A stretch of DNA of 64,000 bases from Halobaculum sp. MBLA0143. Lineage in GTDB: Archaea; Halobacteriota; Halobacteria; Halobacteriales; Haloferacaceae. Position numbers and translations under genes: made by a program. Position 1 is the stretch's first letter. Each line of letters starts with the position of its first letter. Location of the stretch: NCBI RefSeq assembly GCF_041361465.1, contig NZ_JBGKAC010000001.1, positions 2,852,001 through 2,916,000 of the forward strand. The letters run 5' to 3'. Below, piece after piece: positions 27,255 through 36,355 of the stretch. Below the pieces are notes generated by a model. It was given only the letters and a program-made list of their open reading frames with translations. It ran no database searches and had not been told where the DNA came from.

Positions 27255-27611
27255 ATGCCAGAGACGACACAGAACCGGTGGGAGGAGGAGGACATGAAAC
27301 GACAGCGGCTGTCGGAGCCGAGCGGGTGGCTCCACCTGACGAGCAACGATCACGCGCAGCTGTTGGTCGACGCGCTGATCGACGGCTACCCGGACAGCTT
27401 CAACAAGACGGAGCTGGCGGACTTCGCGGGTGTCAGCCGGGACACCGTGTACGACCACATCGAGCTTCTCGAAGAGCTAGATGTCGCAGAGGACGTGAAC
27501 CGTGGCAAACAGACGCGGTACAGATTCGATCCGGACAGCGACGTGAGCGACGCGATCCTCGCGGTTGATGCGGCAGTGCAGTCGGCTCAAGAGATGGACG
27601 AGAACTGCTGA
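27255..27611 (+). CDS. Small winged-helix transcriptional regulator
   Basis: 118 residues from ATG 27255 (MPETTQNRW). The winged-helix core is NDHAQLLVDALIDGYPDSFNKTELADFAGVSRDTVYDHIELLEELDVAEDVNRGKQTRYRFDPDSDV, with a helix-turn-helix at KTELADFAGVSRDTVYDHIELLEE and a wing at GKQTRYRF. The type is common in haloarchaea and no ligand domain is present, so it probably responds to DNA topology, redox or a partner protein. The upstream twin dyads suggest it represses itself. It converges with a membrane-protein gene ending 5 bp away. Confidence 0.75.
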   Translation: MPETTQNRWEEEDMKRQRLSEPSGWLHLTSNDHAQLLVDALIDGYPDSFNKTELADFAGVSRDTVYDHIELLEELDVAEDVNRGKQTRYRFDPDSDVSDAILAVDAAVQSAQEMDENC

Positions 27612-27616
27612 GGTGG

Positions 27617-28240
27617 TCAATCGATCGACTCTCGAATCCGTTCTACTTCAACGGCGATACGCTCCAACGGTTCGGGTCTACCCGTGGTGTCTGGCGCTGG
27701 TCCGATCTCCGACAGTTCGTACTCTAGGTCGACGGGAACCCTATCTCCGAATGCGTCTCGCATCTCGCCGTCGACTCGAAGATAAGCGTACTGATCGCTG
27801 GCGTCTTCCTTCTCGTCAGTGAGATGTTTGAACGGCTCTTCGAGAATCGGCTCGGACTGTCCAACACCGAGGTTACGGAGTGACACCTCCGTCTCCTCCG
27901 TCGCCCCGTCTTCTGCCACCACACAGAGCGTCAACTCGGCGCTCCGGGCTGGGCCGTTCCCGACGTTCAACAGCTCCGGAACGAGGCCGTATCGATCCGT
28001 GACGACGACCAACACTGGTGCCGTCTCCCGCCGCCTCGTCTCCCGCGACTCTTGAAGTAGTCCGTACGTGAGATAGGCGTACACCGCGGTCACAACGACG
28101 AGTAGGAGCGAGGTCAAGACGGAGACGTCCCTCGCGCCCACATCGCTGGTGAACAACAGGACGGCGATCACGAAGCTCACGAGTGTGACGAACACGAGGA
28201 GTGGCACGCCGACGGCCGCCGGGTCGTCGGTGAACGACAT
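27617..28240 (-). CDS. Hypothetical membrane protein
   Basis: 207 residues. Two N-terminal membrane helices (VGVPLLVFVTLVSFVIAVLLFTS and VSVLTSLLLVVVTAVYAYLTYGLL) are followed by a soluble ~130-residue domain: APVLVVVTDRYGLVPELLNVGNGPARSAELTLCVVAEDGATEETEVSLRNLGVGQSEPILEE, which looks like a beta-sandwich (the 'V-x-N-V-G-N-G-P-A' motif occurs in many small bacterial and archaeal membrane proteins of unknown role). The C-terminus is acidic. Function unknown. It is convergent with the HTH gene and divergent from gcdH. Confidence 0.6.
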   Translation of the reverse strand: MSFTDDPAAVGVPLLVFVTLVSFVIAVLLFTSDVGARDVSVLTSLLLVVVTAVYAYLTYGLLQESRETRRRETAPVLVVVTDRYGLVPELLNVGNGPARSAELTLCVVAEDGATEETEVSLRNLGVGQSEPILEEPFKHLTDEKEDASDQYAYLRVDGEMRDAFGDRVPVDLEYELSEIGPAPDTTGRPEPLERIAVEVERIRESID

Positions 28241-28346
28241 AGTGTCGTGTTAATTCTCTCGATATTTAAAATCCGACCCGCCGCTCCGCACGGGTAGTGG
28301 CAACCTTTGCGACAGTTCTATGAGCCGCCCACACCCACGCGAGAGT

Positions 28347-29510
28347 ATGCTCGACTACGTGGACCTCGGGGCGGACCTCACCGAAGAGGAGACGCTGATC
28401 CGCGACACCGCCCGGGAGTTCGTCGCCGAGGAGGTCCAGCCGGAGATCGCCGACCACTACGAGGCGGGGACGTTCCCGACGGAGCTGATTCCGGAGATGG
28501 GGGAACTCGGCTTCTACGCCCCGAACCTGGAGGGGTACGGCTCCCCCAACGTCTCCGAGCGGGCCTACGGCGTCCTGATGCAGGAGCTGGAGGCGTGTGA
28601 CTCCGGGCTGCGGTCGATGGCGTCCGTCCAGGGGGCGCTCGTGATGTACCCGATCCACGCCTTCGGGAGCGAGGCCCAGAAAGAGGAGTGGCTGCCGGCG
28701 CTCGGACAGGGTGAGGCGGTCGGCTGCTTCGGGCTGACGGAGCCGGAACACGGCTCGAACCCGGCGGGGATGGAGACGACGGCGGAACGCGACGCGGACG
28801 GCTTCGTGTTGAACGGCGCGAAGACGTGGATCACGAACTCCCCGATCGCGGACGTGGCGGTCGTGTGGGCGCGCTTGTCCTCGGCCGAGGGGTCGCCGGT
28901 GCGTGGCTTCCTCGTCGAGACGGATCGCGACGGCGTCACCACCAACGAGATCCACGACAAGCTGTCGATGCGGGCGTCGATCACCGGAGAGATCGACTTA
29001 GACGACGTGCGCGTCCCCGAAGAGAACGTCCTCCCGGGTGTCGAGGGGATGAAGGGGCCGCTGGCGTGTCTCACACAGGCCCGCTTCGGGATCGCCTGGG
29101 GGGCCGTCGGTGCCGCCCGCGACTGCTTCGAGACGGCTCGGGAGTACACGACGGACCGCGAGCAGTTCGGCGGCCCGGTCGCTCGGTTCCAGATCCAACA
29201 GGAGAAGCTGGCGGAGATGGCGACCCAGATCACGCTCGCCCAACTGCTGGCCCACCGGCTGGCGGACCTGAAGGAGCGCGGCGACCTCCGGCCACAACAG
29301 GTGTCGATGGCCAAGCGCAACAACGTCCGGATGGCCCGCGAGCAGTCGAAGGTGGCCAGAGAGATGCTGGGCGGCAACGGGATCACGACGGACTACTCCC
29401 CGATGCGGCACATGGCGAACCTGGAGACGGTGTACACGTACGAGGGCACCCACGACATCCACTCGCTGATCCTGGGGGAGGATCTGACGGGTATCGCGGC
29501 GTTCGAGTAG
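28347..29510 (+). CDS. gcdH: Acyl-CoA dehydrogenase, glutaryl-CoA dehydrogenase type
   Basis: 387 residues from ATG 28347 (MLDYVDLGADL); an ATG at 28320 would add nine residues. The sequence follows glutaryl-CoA dehydrogenase closely: ACDSGLRSMASVQGALVMYPIHAFGSEAQKEEWLP (substrate-carboxylate arginine), CFGLTEPEHGSNPAGMET (FAD/substrate loop), REMLGGNGI and the catalytic base E366 in YTYEGTHDIH-LILG. It would oxidise and decarboxylate glutaryl-CoA to crotonyl-CoA in lysine/tryptophan or aromatic breakdown, using FAD and passing electrons to ETF. TATTTAAAAT at 28262-28271 is a likely promoter element. Confidence 0.88.
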   Translation: MLDYVDLGADLTEEETLIRDTAREFVAEEVQPEIADHYEAGTFPTELIPEMGELGFYAPNLEGYGSPNVSERAYGVLMQELEACDSGLRSMASVQGALVMYPIHAFGSEAQKEEWLPALGQGEAVGCFGLTEPEHGSNPAGMETTAERDADGFVLNGAKTWITNSPIADVAVVWARLSSAEGSPVRGFLVETDRDGVTTNEIHDKLSMRASITGEIDLDDVRVPEENVLPGVEGMKGPLACLTQARFGIAWGAVGAARDCFETAREYTTDREQFGGPVARFQIQQEKLAEMATQITLAQLLAHRLADLKERGDLRPQQVSMAKRNNVRMAREQSKVAREMLGGNGITTDYSPMRHMANLETVYTYEGTHDIHSLILGEDLTGIAAFE

Positions 29511-29619
29511 CGCCGTCCCGTCTCGTCGCGCGTCTCAGTATCCTTCTCGCCGCCGTGGGTTTGAAAACTCGTGCGTCCGAGCGTCTAGACGTGAGAGGGC
29601 CGTCTCGTGGGGTGAGCGG

Positions 29620-31335
29620 ATGATCGTCGTCGACGTCGCGTACGTCGTGACGGCTGCCGCGGGGGTCGGGCTGACCGCCGTCGCCGTCCGGTTCGACCGG
29701 GACGTGCTCGGCGGGCGCTCGTTCGCGTGGTTCCTCGGGCTGCTCGGCGTCTGGAGTGCCGTCTGTGGCGTCGGGGGTCTCACGGGCGTGTTCCCGTCGC
29801 CACGAGCGACCCCAGCGGTTCCCGGTGTGGTGTTCATGCCCGCCGTCGGCGTGGGAACGACGACGGTCCCGTTGCTCCTGTTCGCGCTCCAGTACACCGG
29901 CCGGATCACGCGACCGGGCCGCCGACTCGTCGGGCTCCTGGCAGTGATGCTCGCCGCCTTCGTCGTCTGGGCCGCCGCCGTCTGGGGGCGGTCTGGCGAC
30001 GGAGTCGGCACTGTAGTCCTCGTCGGGGCGAGTGTCGGGTGGAGCGTCTTGAGTCTCGCGTTCGTGGCAGTCGCAGTGTACGCGCTCGTCGACGCCGTCG
30101 GCGGAACGGTGCTCGGCTGGACGGAGGCGATCGCGGTGATCGTCCCCGCGGCCACGATCAACACCGCCTGGCGTGTGACGACTTTCGTCTACCAGATTGG
30201 CAGCGAGTCCGCGACCGCGCTCACCGTCGCGGTGCCGCCGGCCGCGACGCTGCTCGTGACGGTCCCGTTGCTGGCGCGTCGGGACCCGTTCGAGACGCTC
30301 CCGGCGGTCGGTCGCCGGGGACGACAGGCGGCGATCCGTGAGACGGACGACATCGTTGTCGTCGTGGACGACGACGACACCGTCGTCGAGGTGAACGCGG
30401 CCGCCGAGGCGACACTCGGCGACGGAATTCCCGGCGAGACGGCCGTGGCGGACCTACTCGACGCGACGGCGGCCGAACTGTCGACCACGGAGACGGTGCG
30501 GCTGGACGGCCGAGCGTACGACCCGCAGGTGTCGTGGCTGTCGGACCACCACGACCGGCGGCTCGGCGCGGTGGTCAGCTTACGAGACGTGACGGCACGC
30601 GAGTCACGCGAACAACGGCTCTCCGTGTTGAACCGTGTACTCCGGCACAACGTCCGCAACCAGATGGACGTGATCCGCGCGCACGCCGAGGCGCTGGACG
30701 ACGACCACGGCGTGGCGATCCGCGAGACGGTGGACACGGTGTCGAAGCTCGGCAGTGACGCCCGGACGGTCGCCCGGCTCGCCGACTCGGAGACGGTGTC
30801 CGTCCGGATCGACGAGGTCGTCGACGGCGTCGTCGCCGACCACTGCGAGGGGGTGACGGCGACGGCGACCCACGACGCCACGGTCGCCGAGTCCGTCGGC
30901 GGCGACGAACTGGACGACGGCGACGAACTGGACGCCCGCGTCGTGGCAGACGGGAGCGACGGCACCGTCGGCGACGGGGTGACGGTGACGACGGCCGTAC
31001 CCTCGGCGACAGTCACCACGGACGAGCGAGCGCTCCGGGTGGCACTCGACAGCGCCGTCGCCAACGCGGTGGAACACGCCGACTCGCAGGTGACGGTGGG
31101 CTGCCGGGAACGAGAGACTGCCGACGGCTACGTCGTCGCCGTCGCCGACGACGGCCCGGGGCTCCCGGCCTCGGAGCGGGCGGCCTTGGAGGTGGACCGC
31201 GAGACGCAACTGGAGCACGCGACCGGGCTCGGGCTGTGGAAGCTCCGGTGGGCGGTCGAGGCGCTGGGCGGCACCGTCTCCGTGTCGACGGACGACGGGA
31301 CGACGGTCTCCGTGACCGTCCCGGACCGTGGGTGA
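29620..31335 (+). CDS. Membrane sensor histidine kinase (7TM-type N-terminus, PAS, HATPase)
   Basis: 571 residues. The first ~225 residues form about seven hydrophobic helices, the '7TM histidine kinase N-terminal' type frequent in haloarchaea. Then a PAS-like domain (DDIVVVVDDDDTVVEVNAAAEATLGDGIPGE...GAVVSLRDVTAR), the H-box with His343 in VLNRVLRHNVRNQMDVIRAHAE, and the HATPase domain (VALDSAVANAVEHADSQVTV; VADDGPGLPASERAALEVDRETQLEHATGLGLWKLRWAVEALGG). A 40-residue acidic insert lies before the N box. No response regulator gene is adjacent; haloarchaeal kinases often are orphans. Signal unknown. ATG at 29620. Confidence 0.88.
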   Translation: MIVVDVAYVVTAAAGVGLTAVAVRFDRDVLGGRSFAWFLGLLGVWSAVCGVGGLTGVFPSPRATPAVPGVVFMPAVGVGTTTVPLLLFALQYTGRITRPGRRLVGLLAVMLAAFVVWAAAVWGRSGDGVGTVVLVGASVGWSVLSLAFVAVAVYALVDAVGGTVLGWTEAIAVIVPAATINTAWRVTTFVYQIGSESATALTVAVPPAATLLVTVPLLARRDPFETLPAVGRRGRQAAIRETDDIVVVVDDDDTVVEVNAAAEATLGDGIPGETAVADLLDATAAELSTTETVRLDGRAYDPQVSWLSDHHDRRLGAVVSLRDVTARESREQRLSVLNRVLRHNVRNQMDVIRAHAEALDDDHGVAIRETVDTVSKLGSDARTVARLADSETVSVRIDEVVDGVVADHCEGVTATATHDATVAESVGGDELDDGDELDARVVADGSDGTVGDGVTVTTAVPSATVTTDERALRVALDSAVANAVEHADSQVTVGCRERETADGYVVAVADDGPGLPASERAALEVDRETQLEHATGLGLWKLRWAVEALGGTVSVSTDDGTTVSVTVPDRG

Positions 31336-31391
31336 CCGCCTCGGGTCCCGTCTCGGGGGTGACGGACGCGACCGCTACCCCCAGAGAGATT

Positions 31392-32843
31392 ATGTCGTCG
31401 CTGGCCGACGGCACGGACGTGACAGATCCGTTCGTCGTCGTCGGCGGTGACGCCGCCGGCCTGAGTGCCGCGAGCAAGTGCCGACGCGAGCACCCCGACC
31501 GCGAGGTGATCGTCTTCGAGCGCGGCCGGTGGGTGTCGTACGCCCACTGCGGGCTCCCGTACTACGTGAAAGGCGAGGTGGACGACCTGCTGTCGCTCAC
31601 CACACTCTCGCCCGAGGAGGTCGACGACCGGGGGATCGACCTCCGGCGGGAGTACGAGGTGACCGCCGTCGACACGGCCCGCCGGACCGTGACCGTCGAG
31701 GGGCCGGACGGAGTCGTCGAGCAGTCGTACGGCGACCTGTTGCTCGCCACCGGGGCACGGGCGGTCGCGCCCGTCGACGGCGTCGACTTGGAGGGCGCGT
31801 TCACTCTCCACCACATGGACTCGGCGGCGGCGCTGCGGGCGTTCCTGTCGGAGCCGGGGACGGTCGACCCGGCGACGGTCGGCGACGACTACACGGACGA
31901 GTCGGCCGTCCGGCCGTACGCCGAGCGGGCGCCGCCGGAGACGGCCGCGATCGTCGGCGGCGGCTACGTCGGCGTCGAGACCGCAGAGGCGTTGGCCGCC
32001 TGGGATCTGGAGGTCCACCTGTTCCAACGAGGTGACGCGCTGCTCCCGCCGTTCGGCGAGGCGGTGAGCGAGGTCGTCGCCGACGAACTCCGCGAGCGCG
32101 GGGTCCACCTCCACCTCGGCTGTGAGGTGAAGGCACTCGACGGCGACGGGACGGATCGGTTGTCCGCGATCCGTCACACGGACGGGGAGACGACGGCGGA
32201 GGCGGCCGTCGTCGGCGTCGGCGTCCGGCCGAACGCGGAGCTGGCCACGGAGGCGGGCGTGGAGACGGGCGCGAACGGGGCGGTCGCGGTCGACGAGTAC
32301 GGCCGGACGAGCGCGCCGGACGTGTACGCCGCCGGCGACTGCGCCGTCGCGGAACACGTCGTCACCGGCCGGCGAACGTGGGTCCCGCTGGGGCTGACGG
32401 CGAACCGTGCCGGCCGGGCCGTCGGCGCGACCGTCGCCGGCGACCCGACGCCGACGGGCGGTGTCGCCGGCACGGCAGTGGTGAAGGCGTTCGACCAGGA
32501 GTGTGGCCGGACCGGGATCTTGGACCACGACCGGGCCCGCGAGGCGGGCTTCGACCCCGTCTCCGAGACGGTGACGGCCGGCTCGCGGTCGGGCTACTAC
32601 CCCGGGAACGCCGACACGACGGTGACACTGTGTGCCGACCGCGACACCGGGCGACTGCTCGGCGGGAGCGTCGTCGGCACGGACCGGGCGGCCGTCCGGA
32701 TCGACACCGTGGCGACGGCCCTGACCGGCGGGCTCACGGTCGACGAACTGGAGCGGACGGACCTGGCGTACGCACCCCCGTTCTCCCCCGTCTGGGACCC
32801 CGTCCTCGTCGCGGCGAAGGTGGTGTCGGGGAGCGTGGCGTGA
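31392..32843 (+). CDS. CoA-disulfide reductase / NADH oxidase-like flavoprotein
   Basis: 483 residues from ATG 31392. FAD-binding motif FVVVGGDAAGLSAASKCRRE (GG-D-A-A-G), a redox-active single cysteine C53 in VSYAHCGLPYYVKG, the NAD(P)H motif AAIVGGGYVGVETAEALAAW and VYAAGDCAV near the FAD end place it in the CoADR / NADH oxidase (Nox) / NADH peroxidase group. C53 with flanking H-C-G-L-P-Y matches enzymes that cycle a Cys-S-S-CoA or Cys-sulfenic acid. It might keep CoA reduced or remove peroxide or oxygen; these cannot be told apart by sequence alone. A ~25-residue acidic insert (DPATVGDDYTDESAVRPYAERA) precedes the NAD domain. Confidence 0.85.
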   Translation: MSSLADGTDVTDPFVVVGGDAAGLSAASKCRREHPDREVIVFERGRWVSYAHCGLPYYVKGEVDDLLSLTTLSPEEVDDRGIDLRREYEVTAVDTARRTVTVEGPDGVVEQSYGDLLLATGARAVAPVDGVDLEGAFTLHHMDSAAALRAFLSEPGTVDPATVGDDYTDESAVRPYAERAPPETAAIVGGGYVGVETAEALAAWDLEVHLFQRGDALLPPFGEAVSEVVADELRERGVHLHLGCEVKALDGDGTDRLSAIRHTDGETTAEAAVVGVGVRPNAELATEAGVETGANGAVAVDEYGRTSAPDVYAAGDCAVAEHVVTGRRTWVPLGLTANRAGRAVGATVAGDPTPTGGVAGTAVVKAFDQECGRTGILDHDRAREAGFDPVSETVTAGSRSGYYPGNADTTVTLCADRDTGRLLGGSVVGTDRAAVRIDTVATALTGGLTVDELERTDLAYAPPFSPVWDPVLVAAKVVSGSVA

Positions 32844-32927
32844 CCGACGAGACGGCCGGATCTGACGAGTGGTAACTCTTGTGGAATCTACGGGTTTGAA
32901 GACCGAGACCGCCGTACGAATGGTGGG

Positions 32928-33203
32928 ATGAAGAAGAACGAACTGCTCCACGTCCACAGTCTGCTGCTGGCGCTGGCTCGCCAGTTCACGGAGCGTGGAG
33001 TGGTGTCTGACGAGGCGCTCGACAGCTACCGGGAGACCGGCGTGACACCGATGTCGCTACGTGCCGCCCGAGACGACCACGTCGACGCGGTCCTGGAGCT
33101 GGCGACCGCCCTCGGCGGGAGCTTAGACGCGGCCGACCCGACCGCCGGCGACGACGTCGACGAAGCCGACGACGGCCAGCCCGTCGTCGCCGAGTCGGAG
33201 TGA
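32928..33203 (+). CDS. UPF0058 family protein
   Basis: 91 residues. The N-terminal 65 residues, MKKNELLHVHSLLLALARQFTERG then YRETGVTPMSLRAARDDHVDAVLELATAL, match UPF0058, a small helical archaeal family. The C-terminal tail is acidic and disordered. The function is unknown; structures of relatives show helical dimers. ATG at 32928 with TGGTGGG just before it, followed by an 83-bp gap to a gene of different composition. Confidence 0.85.
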   Translation: MKKNELLHVHSLLLALARQFTERGVVSDEALDSYRETGVTPMSLRAARDDHVDAVLELATALGGSLDAADPTAGDDVDEADDGQPVVAESE

Positions 33204-33286
33204 GGTTCCTTCCCCCGGTGGGTGTGAATCGGTAGCGACTGGTGAATCGGAAACTACTCTTACCGGGATTGTCTACCGCCGTGTGA

Positions 33287-34129
33287 ATGGTGCTCGGCGG
33301 GGTCCAGGCGTTCAATCTGGTCTCGATACTGTTGTTGATTCTGCCCGGCTGGCTCGGAGTGAAGCTGTACCTCGACGGTGTCGAGCGGAGTGACCGGCTC
33401 GGCCGGATTGACACTGTCGTGGTGAGTATTGTGGTGTCGCTGTGTGGCTTACTAATATTAGCAGTGTTTTACACACTCTGGCTCCTCGTCTTCAGCTACC
33501 CGTCGTCTCCGTGGTACCCTACAGTTCGACAACTGTCACCACTGGTTCAGGCGCCCGTACTTGTGATTATAAACTATGCAAATCTCGTAGTAGTGGCATC
33601 GATTCTTGGGCTATACTGTGCGTACAGTGGTCGCCTGATCGGTCAACTCCCCGACGCGCCGAACAAGGTCTGGCGGACGAGACTCGAAGCCGTCGAGAAA
33701 AGCCCAGGAGGCGACAAAATCCGAGTCGTCACAACAGACGGCGACCGGATCACAGGTGAACTCGGAAACTGGAGTGTCGACTCCCGAGATCTCGTCGTCG
33801 AGGACCCGAAGTGGACTGAAGTCGGTGTCTCTGGTGACGACCGAATACTCAAGAACCGTCGCGGTAGCGTTTACATCCGTGACAGTAGAATCGCCCGTGT
33901 CTACGTGGAGGGACTGGAAGATGCAGAGAGAAGGGATTCTGACGGTGAGACCGCAGAGAGAAACGAAACGACGAACGATCTGATCGACGCTGCCAAACAG
34001 GACGCCGACGGAGGTGACGAAGGGCCAGACGATGTAGAATCGAGTGACAGCAACTCAAACGAGAGACAACTCGCTGTTGCGCGCCATCCGCGGGTACTCC
34101 GTGTACACGTACTCCAGCAGGTCCCATAG
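33287..34129 (+). CDS. DUF6338-like membrane protein
   Basis: 280 residues. Three membrane segments (FNLVSILLLILPGWLGVKLYL; TVVVSIVVSLCGLLILAVFYTLWLLVF; VIINYANLVVVASILGLYCAY) are followed by a cytoplasmic SH3-like region: KVWRTRLEAVEKSPGGDKIRVVTTDGDRITGELGNWSVDSRDLVVEDPKW...RRGSVYIRDSRIARVYVEG. The 'PG' in the first helix and the W-x-R...V-x-x-x-D-G-x-x-x-x-G core resemble DUF6338. Codons in the membrane part are A/T-rich. Its last 75 bp overlap, antisense, the end of the gene at 34055-34492, so the final ~25 residues (RHPRVLRVHVLQQVP) are probably a readthrough of that overlap. Function unknown. Confidence 0.65.
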   Translation: MVLGGVQAFNLVSILLLILPGWLGVKLYLDGVERSDRLGRIDTVVVSIVVSLCGLLILAVFYTLWLLVFSYPSSPWYPTVRQLSPLVQAPVLVIINYANLVVVASILGLYCAYSGRLIGQLPDAPNKVWRTRLEAVEKSPGGDKIRVVTTDGDRITGELGNWSVDSRDLVVEDPKWTEVGVSGDDRILKNRRGSVYIRDSRIARVYVEGLEDAERRDSDGETAERNETTNDLIDAAKQDADGGDEGPDDVESSDSNSNERQLAVARHPRVLRVHVLQQVP

Positions 34130-34492
34130 GTCTACGTCCTCGAAGTCGTCGCCGAGTTCCTCCAACTCGCCCTCCGGTACTGGGAAGTCCATTTCGTCGG
34201 AGTTCTCGACGGCTCGTCTCCCCATGTCTGTCAGCGTGTACACCTGTACCTTGTTCCCGAACTCGGTCTCCTCCTCGTCGTAGTCGATCAGATCGCCGTC
34301 GACCAACCGGTCGATGTCGTCGTACAGGTCCGGCGAGAACGGACCGTAGTCGTCCGCACGGAAGTCGTACGGACTGGCTCCTTCCCGCTCCCGCTGTGCG
34401 AGGAAGACGAGCTTCTGGAAGCGGGTGATTCCCTCCAGTCGACCGTCCTCTGCGATGTCGAGCATCGCCAGTGGGAGCAGTTGTTCGTTCAT
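34055..34492 (-). CDS. Panacea/SocA-like (DUF4065-type) protein
   Basis: 145 residues from ATG 34492 (MNEQLLPLAMLDI); longer in-frame starts read basic, non-conserved sequence. LLPLAMLDIAEDGRLEGITRFQKLVFLAQREREGASPYDFRADDYGPFSPDLYDDIDRLVDGDLIDYDEEETEFGNKVQVYTLTDMGRRAVEN has the pattern of Panacea-type helical proteins: an opening I-T-x-x-x-Q-K-L-x-F-L, then Y-x-F-x-x-x-x-Y-G-P-F-S, then Y-x-L-T-x-x-G. Panacea domains are known as versatile antitoxins or regulators. Here the partner would be the convergent membrane protein, but a toxin-antitoxin role is unproven. PadR-like regulator is the main alternative. Confidence 0.6.
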   Translation of the reverse strand: MNEQLLPLAMLDIAEDGRLEGITRFQKLVFLAQREREGASPYDFRADDYGPFSPDLYDDIDRLVDGDLIDYDEEETEFGNKVQVYTLTDMGRRAVENSDEMDFPVPEGELEELGDDFEDVDLWDLLEYVYTEYPRMARNSELSLV

Positions 34493-34609
34493 CTGTCTTC
34501 GTCTGCGTATTCGCAATCCGAACACAAGGCGCTTTCGCCCCGTCTTCGTACCTGAACCCTCGCCCCCGGACCGCAACGAACTAAGTTCCGACCGCCCGAC
34601 CACACCAGC

Positions 34610-36349
34610 ATGTCACTGGAGGGGTACTGGGGTGTCGGGCCGAAGACGGCCGCGACGCTCCGCGAGTCGCTGGGCGAGGAGCGAGCCGTACGAGCCATCG
34701 AGTCGGCGGACGTGCGTGCCCTGACAGACGCCGGGGTCACCGCCGGACGCGCGACCCGGATTCTCCGGCGAGCGACCGGCGAGGGGGCGATGGAGGTGCT
34801 CGCCACCAGCGACGCCCGGAGCGTCTACGACGACCTGCTCGACCTCGCGGCCGACTACGCCGTCACCCGACACGCCGGCGACCGGATCAGAGTGTTGACA
34901 CCGCTGCCGGACCGCGCGGCCCGGGAGTCACGGCTGGACGACGTGCTCGCGGCCCGGGAGGCGTGGGAGGCGCTCGACGACGACGCCCGGGAGGCGACCT
35001 TGGACGCCTTCGAGCGGTACGACGAGGCGGACGGCACGGACCGGGCGGCCGTCGAGACGGTGCTGGAGCTGCGGGCCGCCGGGTTAGACGGCAGCCACTT
35101 CGAGGCGCTGGCGGACGTCGACGAGACGGCGCTGCGGGAGGCGGCCGACGCCCTGCGCTACCTCGACGGGGAGACCGTCCGGGAGGGAGCAGACGAGCGA
35201 CTGGACCGACTGCGCGAACGGCAGTCGGCGGCGGCCGACCTGCGCGACTCCGCGCTGGACGTGGTCGAGACCGTCCGGAGCCGGGGCACGCGCGACGCGG
35301 ACGCCTTCCAGTCTGCGGCCGTGGAGTACGTCGCCGAGGAGACCGGCCTCGGGAGCGCGGAGGTGCGGGCGGTGGCGCCTGACGACGCCCGGGACGCGGC
35401 GGACTTCGTCGGGGAGACCCTGCGGGCGCTCGCCGACGACCTGGAGACGCGGGCGGCCGACCGGGCGGAGACGGTGCGAACGGAGCTGTCGGCGGCGGTC
35501 GACGCCGCGGGGACGGACGTAGAGACGGCCGTCGCCGCCGTCGACGATATCGCCTTCCGACTGTCGCTGGCACGGTTCGCGGCCGCCCGCGACCTCGTCC
35601 GCCCGCGGCTCGGCGGCGACGGCGTGGCCGTCCGCGAGGCCCGCAACCTGACGCTGTCCGGCGAGGTGCAGCCCATCACGTACGGCGTCGGCGATCACGA
35701 CCGCCGACGAGTCCCCGAGGGCGACCGGGTGAGCGTGCTCACGGGCGCCAACTCCGGCGGGAAGACGACGTTACTGGAGACGCTGTGTCAGGTGACACTC
35801 CTGGCGGCGATGGGGCTGCCCGTTCCGGCCGAGGAGGCCGAAGTGGGAGCGTTCGACAGCGTCGTGTTCCACCGCCGGCACGCCTCGTTCAACGCCGGCG
35901 TGTTGGAGTCGACGCTCCGGTCGATCGTCCCGCCGTTGTCGGGCGACGGGCAGACGCTGATGTTGGTCGACGAGTTCGAGGCGATCACGGAGCCGGGACG
36001 GGCGGCGGACCTGCTCAACGGGCTCGTGGAGCTGACGGTCGACCGCGGTGCCGTCGGGGTGTACGTCACCCACCTCGCGGACGACCTCTCGCCGCTGCCG
36101 GAGACCGCCCGGATCGACGGTATCTTCGCCGAGGGGCTGACGGACGACCTGGAGCTTCGGGTGGACTACCAGCCACGGTTCGACAGCCTGGGGAAGTCGA
36201 CGCCGGAGTTCATCGTCTCGCGGCTCGTCGCCAACGCGGGCGACCGTGCCGACAGACAGGGGTTCGAGCGGCTGGCGGCCGCCGTCGGCGAGGACGCCGT
36301 CCAACGGACGCTGGAGCAGGGTGACTGGCAGCCGGCCGACGGGGAGTGA
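34610..36349 (+). CDS. MutS-like ATPase with N-terminal helix-hairpin-helix domain
   Basis: 579 residues. Residues 1-55 form a helix-hairpin-helix-type DNA-binding region (YWGVGPKTAATLRESLGEERAVRAIESADVRALTDAGVTAGRATRIL). A long, acidic, Ala/Arg-rich helical region (100-330) resembles the MutS clamp. The MutS V ATPase follows: RNLTLSGEVQPITYGVG, Walker A GANSGGKTT (379-387), FDSVVFHRRHASFNAGVLESTLRSIV, Walker B LMLVDEFEAITEPG and VYVTHLADDL. There is no mismatch-recognition (MutS I) domain, so it is not a mismatch-repair MutS; it belongs with archaeal MutS-related or MutS2-like ATPases that act on branched or paired DNA. Function inferred. Confidence 0.8.
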   Translation: MSLEGYWGVGPKTAATLRESLGEERAVRAIESADVRALTDAGVTAGRATRILRRATGEGAMEVLATSDARSVYDDLLDLAADYAVTRHAGDRIRVLTPLPDRAARESRLDDVLAAREAWEALDDDAREATLDAFERYDEADGTDRAAVETVLELRAAGLDGSHFEALADVDETALREAADALRYLDGETVREGADERLDRLRERQSAAADLRDSALDVVETVRSRGTRDADAFQSAAVEYVAEETGLGSAEVRAVAPDDARDAADFVGETLRALADDLETRAADRAETVRTELSAAVDAAGTDVETAVAAVDDIAFRLSLARFAAARDLVRPRLGGDGVAVREARNLTLSGEVQPITYGVGDHDRRRVPEGDRVSVLTGANSGGKTTLLETLCQVTLLAAMGLPVPAEEAEVGAFDSVVFHRRHASFNAGVLESTLRSIVPPLSGDGQTLMLVDEFEAITEPGRAADLLNGLVELTVDRGAVGVYVTHLADDLSPLPETARIDGIFAEGLTDDLELRVDYQPRFDSLGKSTPEFIVSRLVANAGDRADRQGFERLAAAVGEDAVQRTLEQGDWQPADGE

Positions 36350-36355
36350 CGCGAC

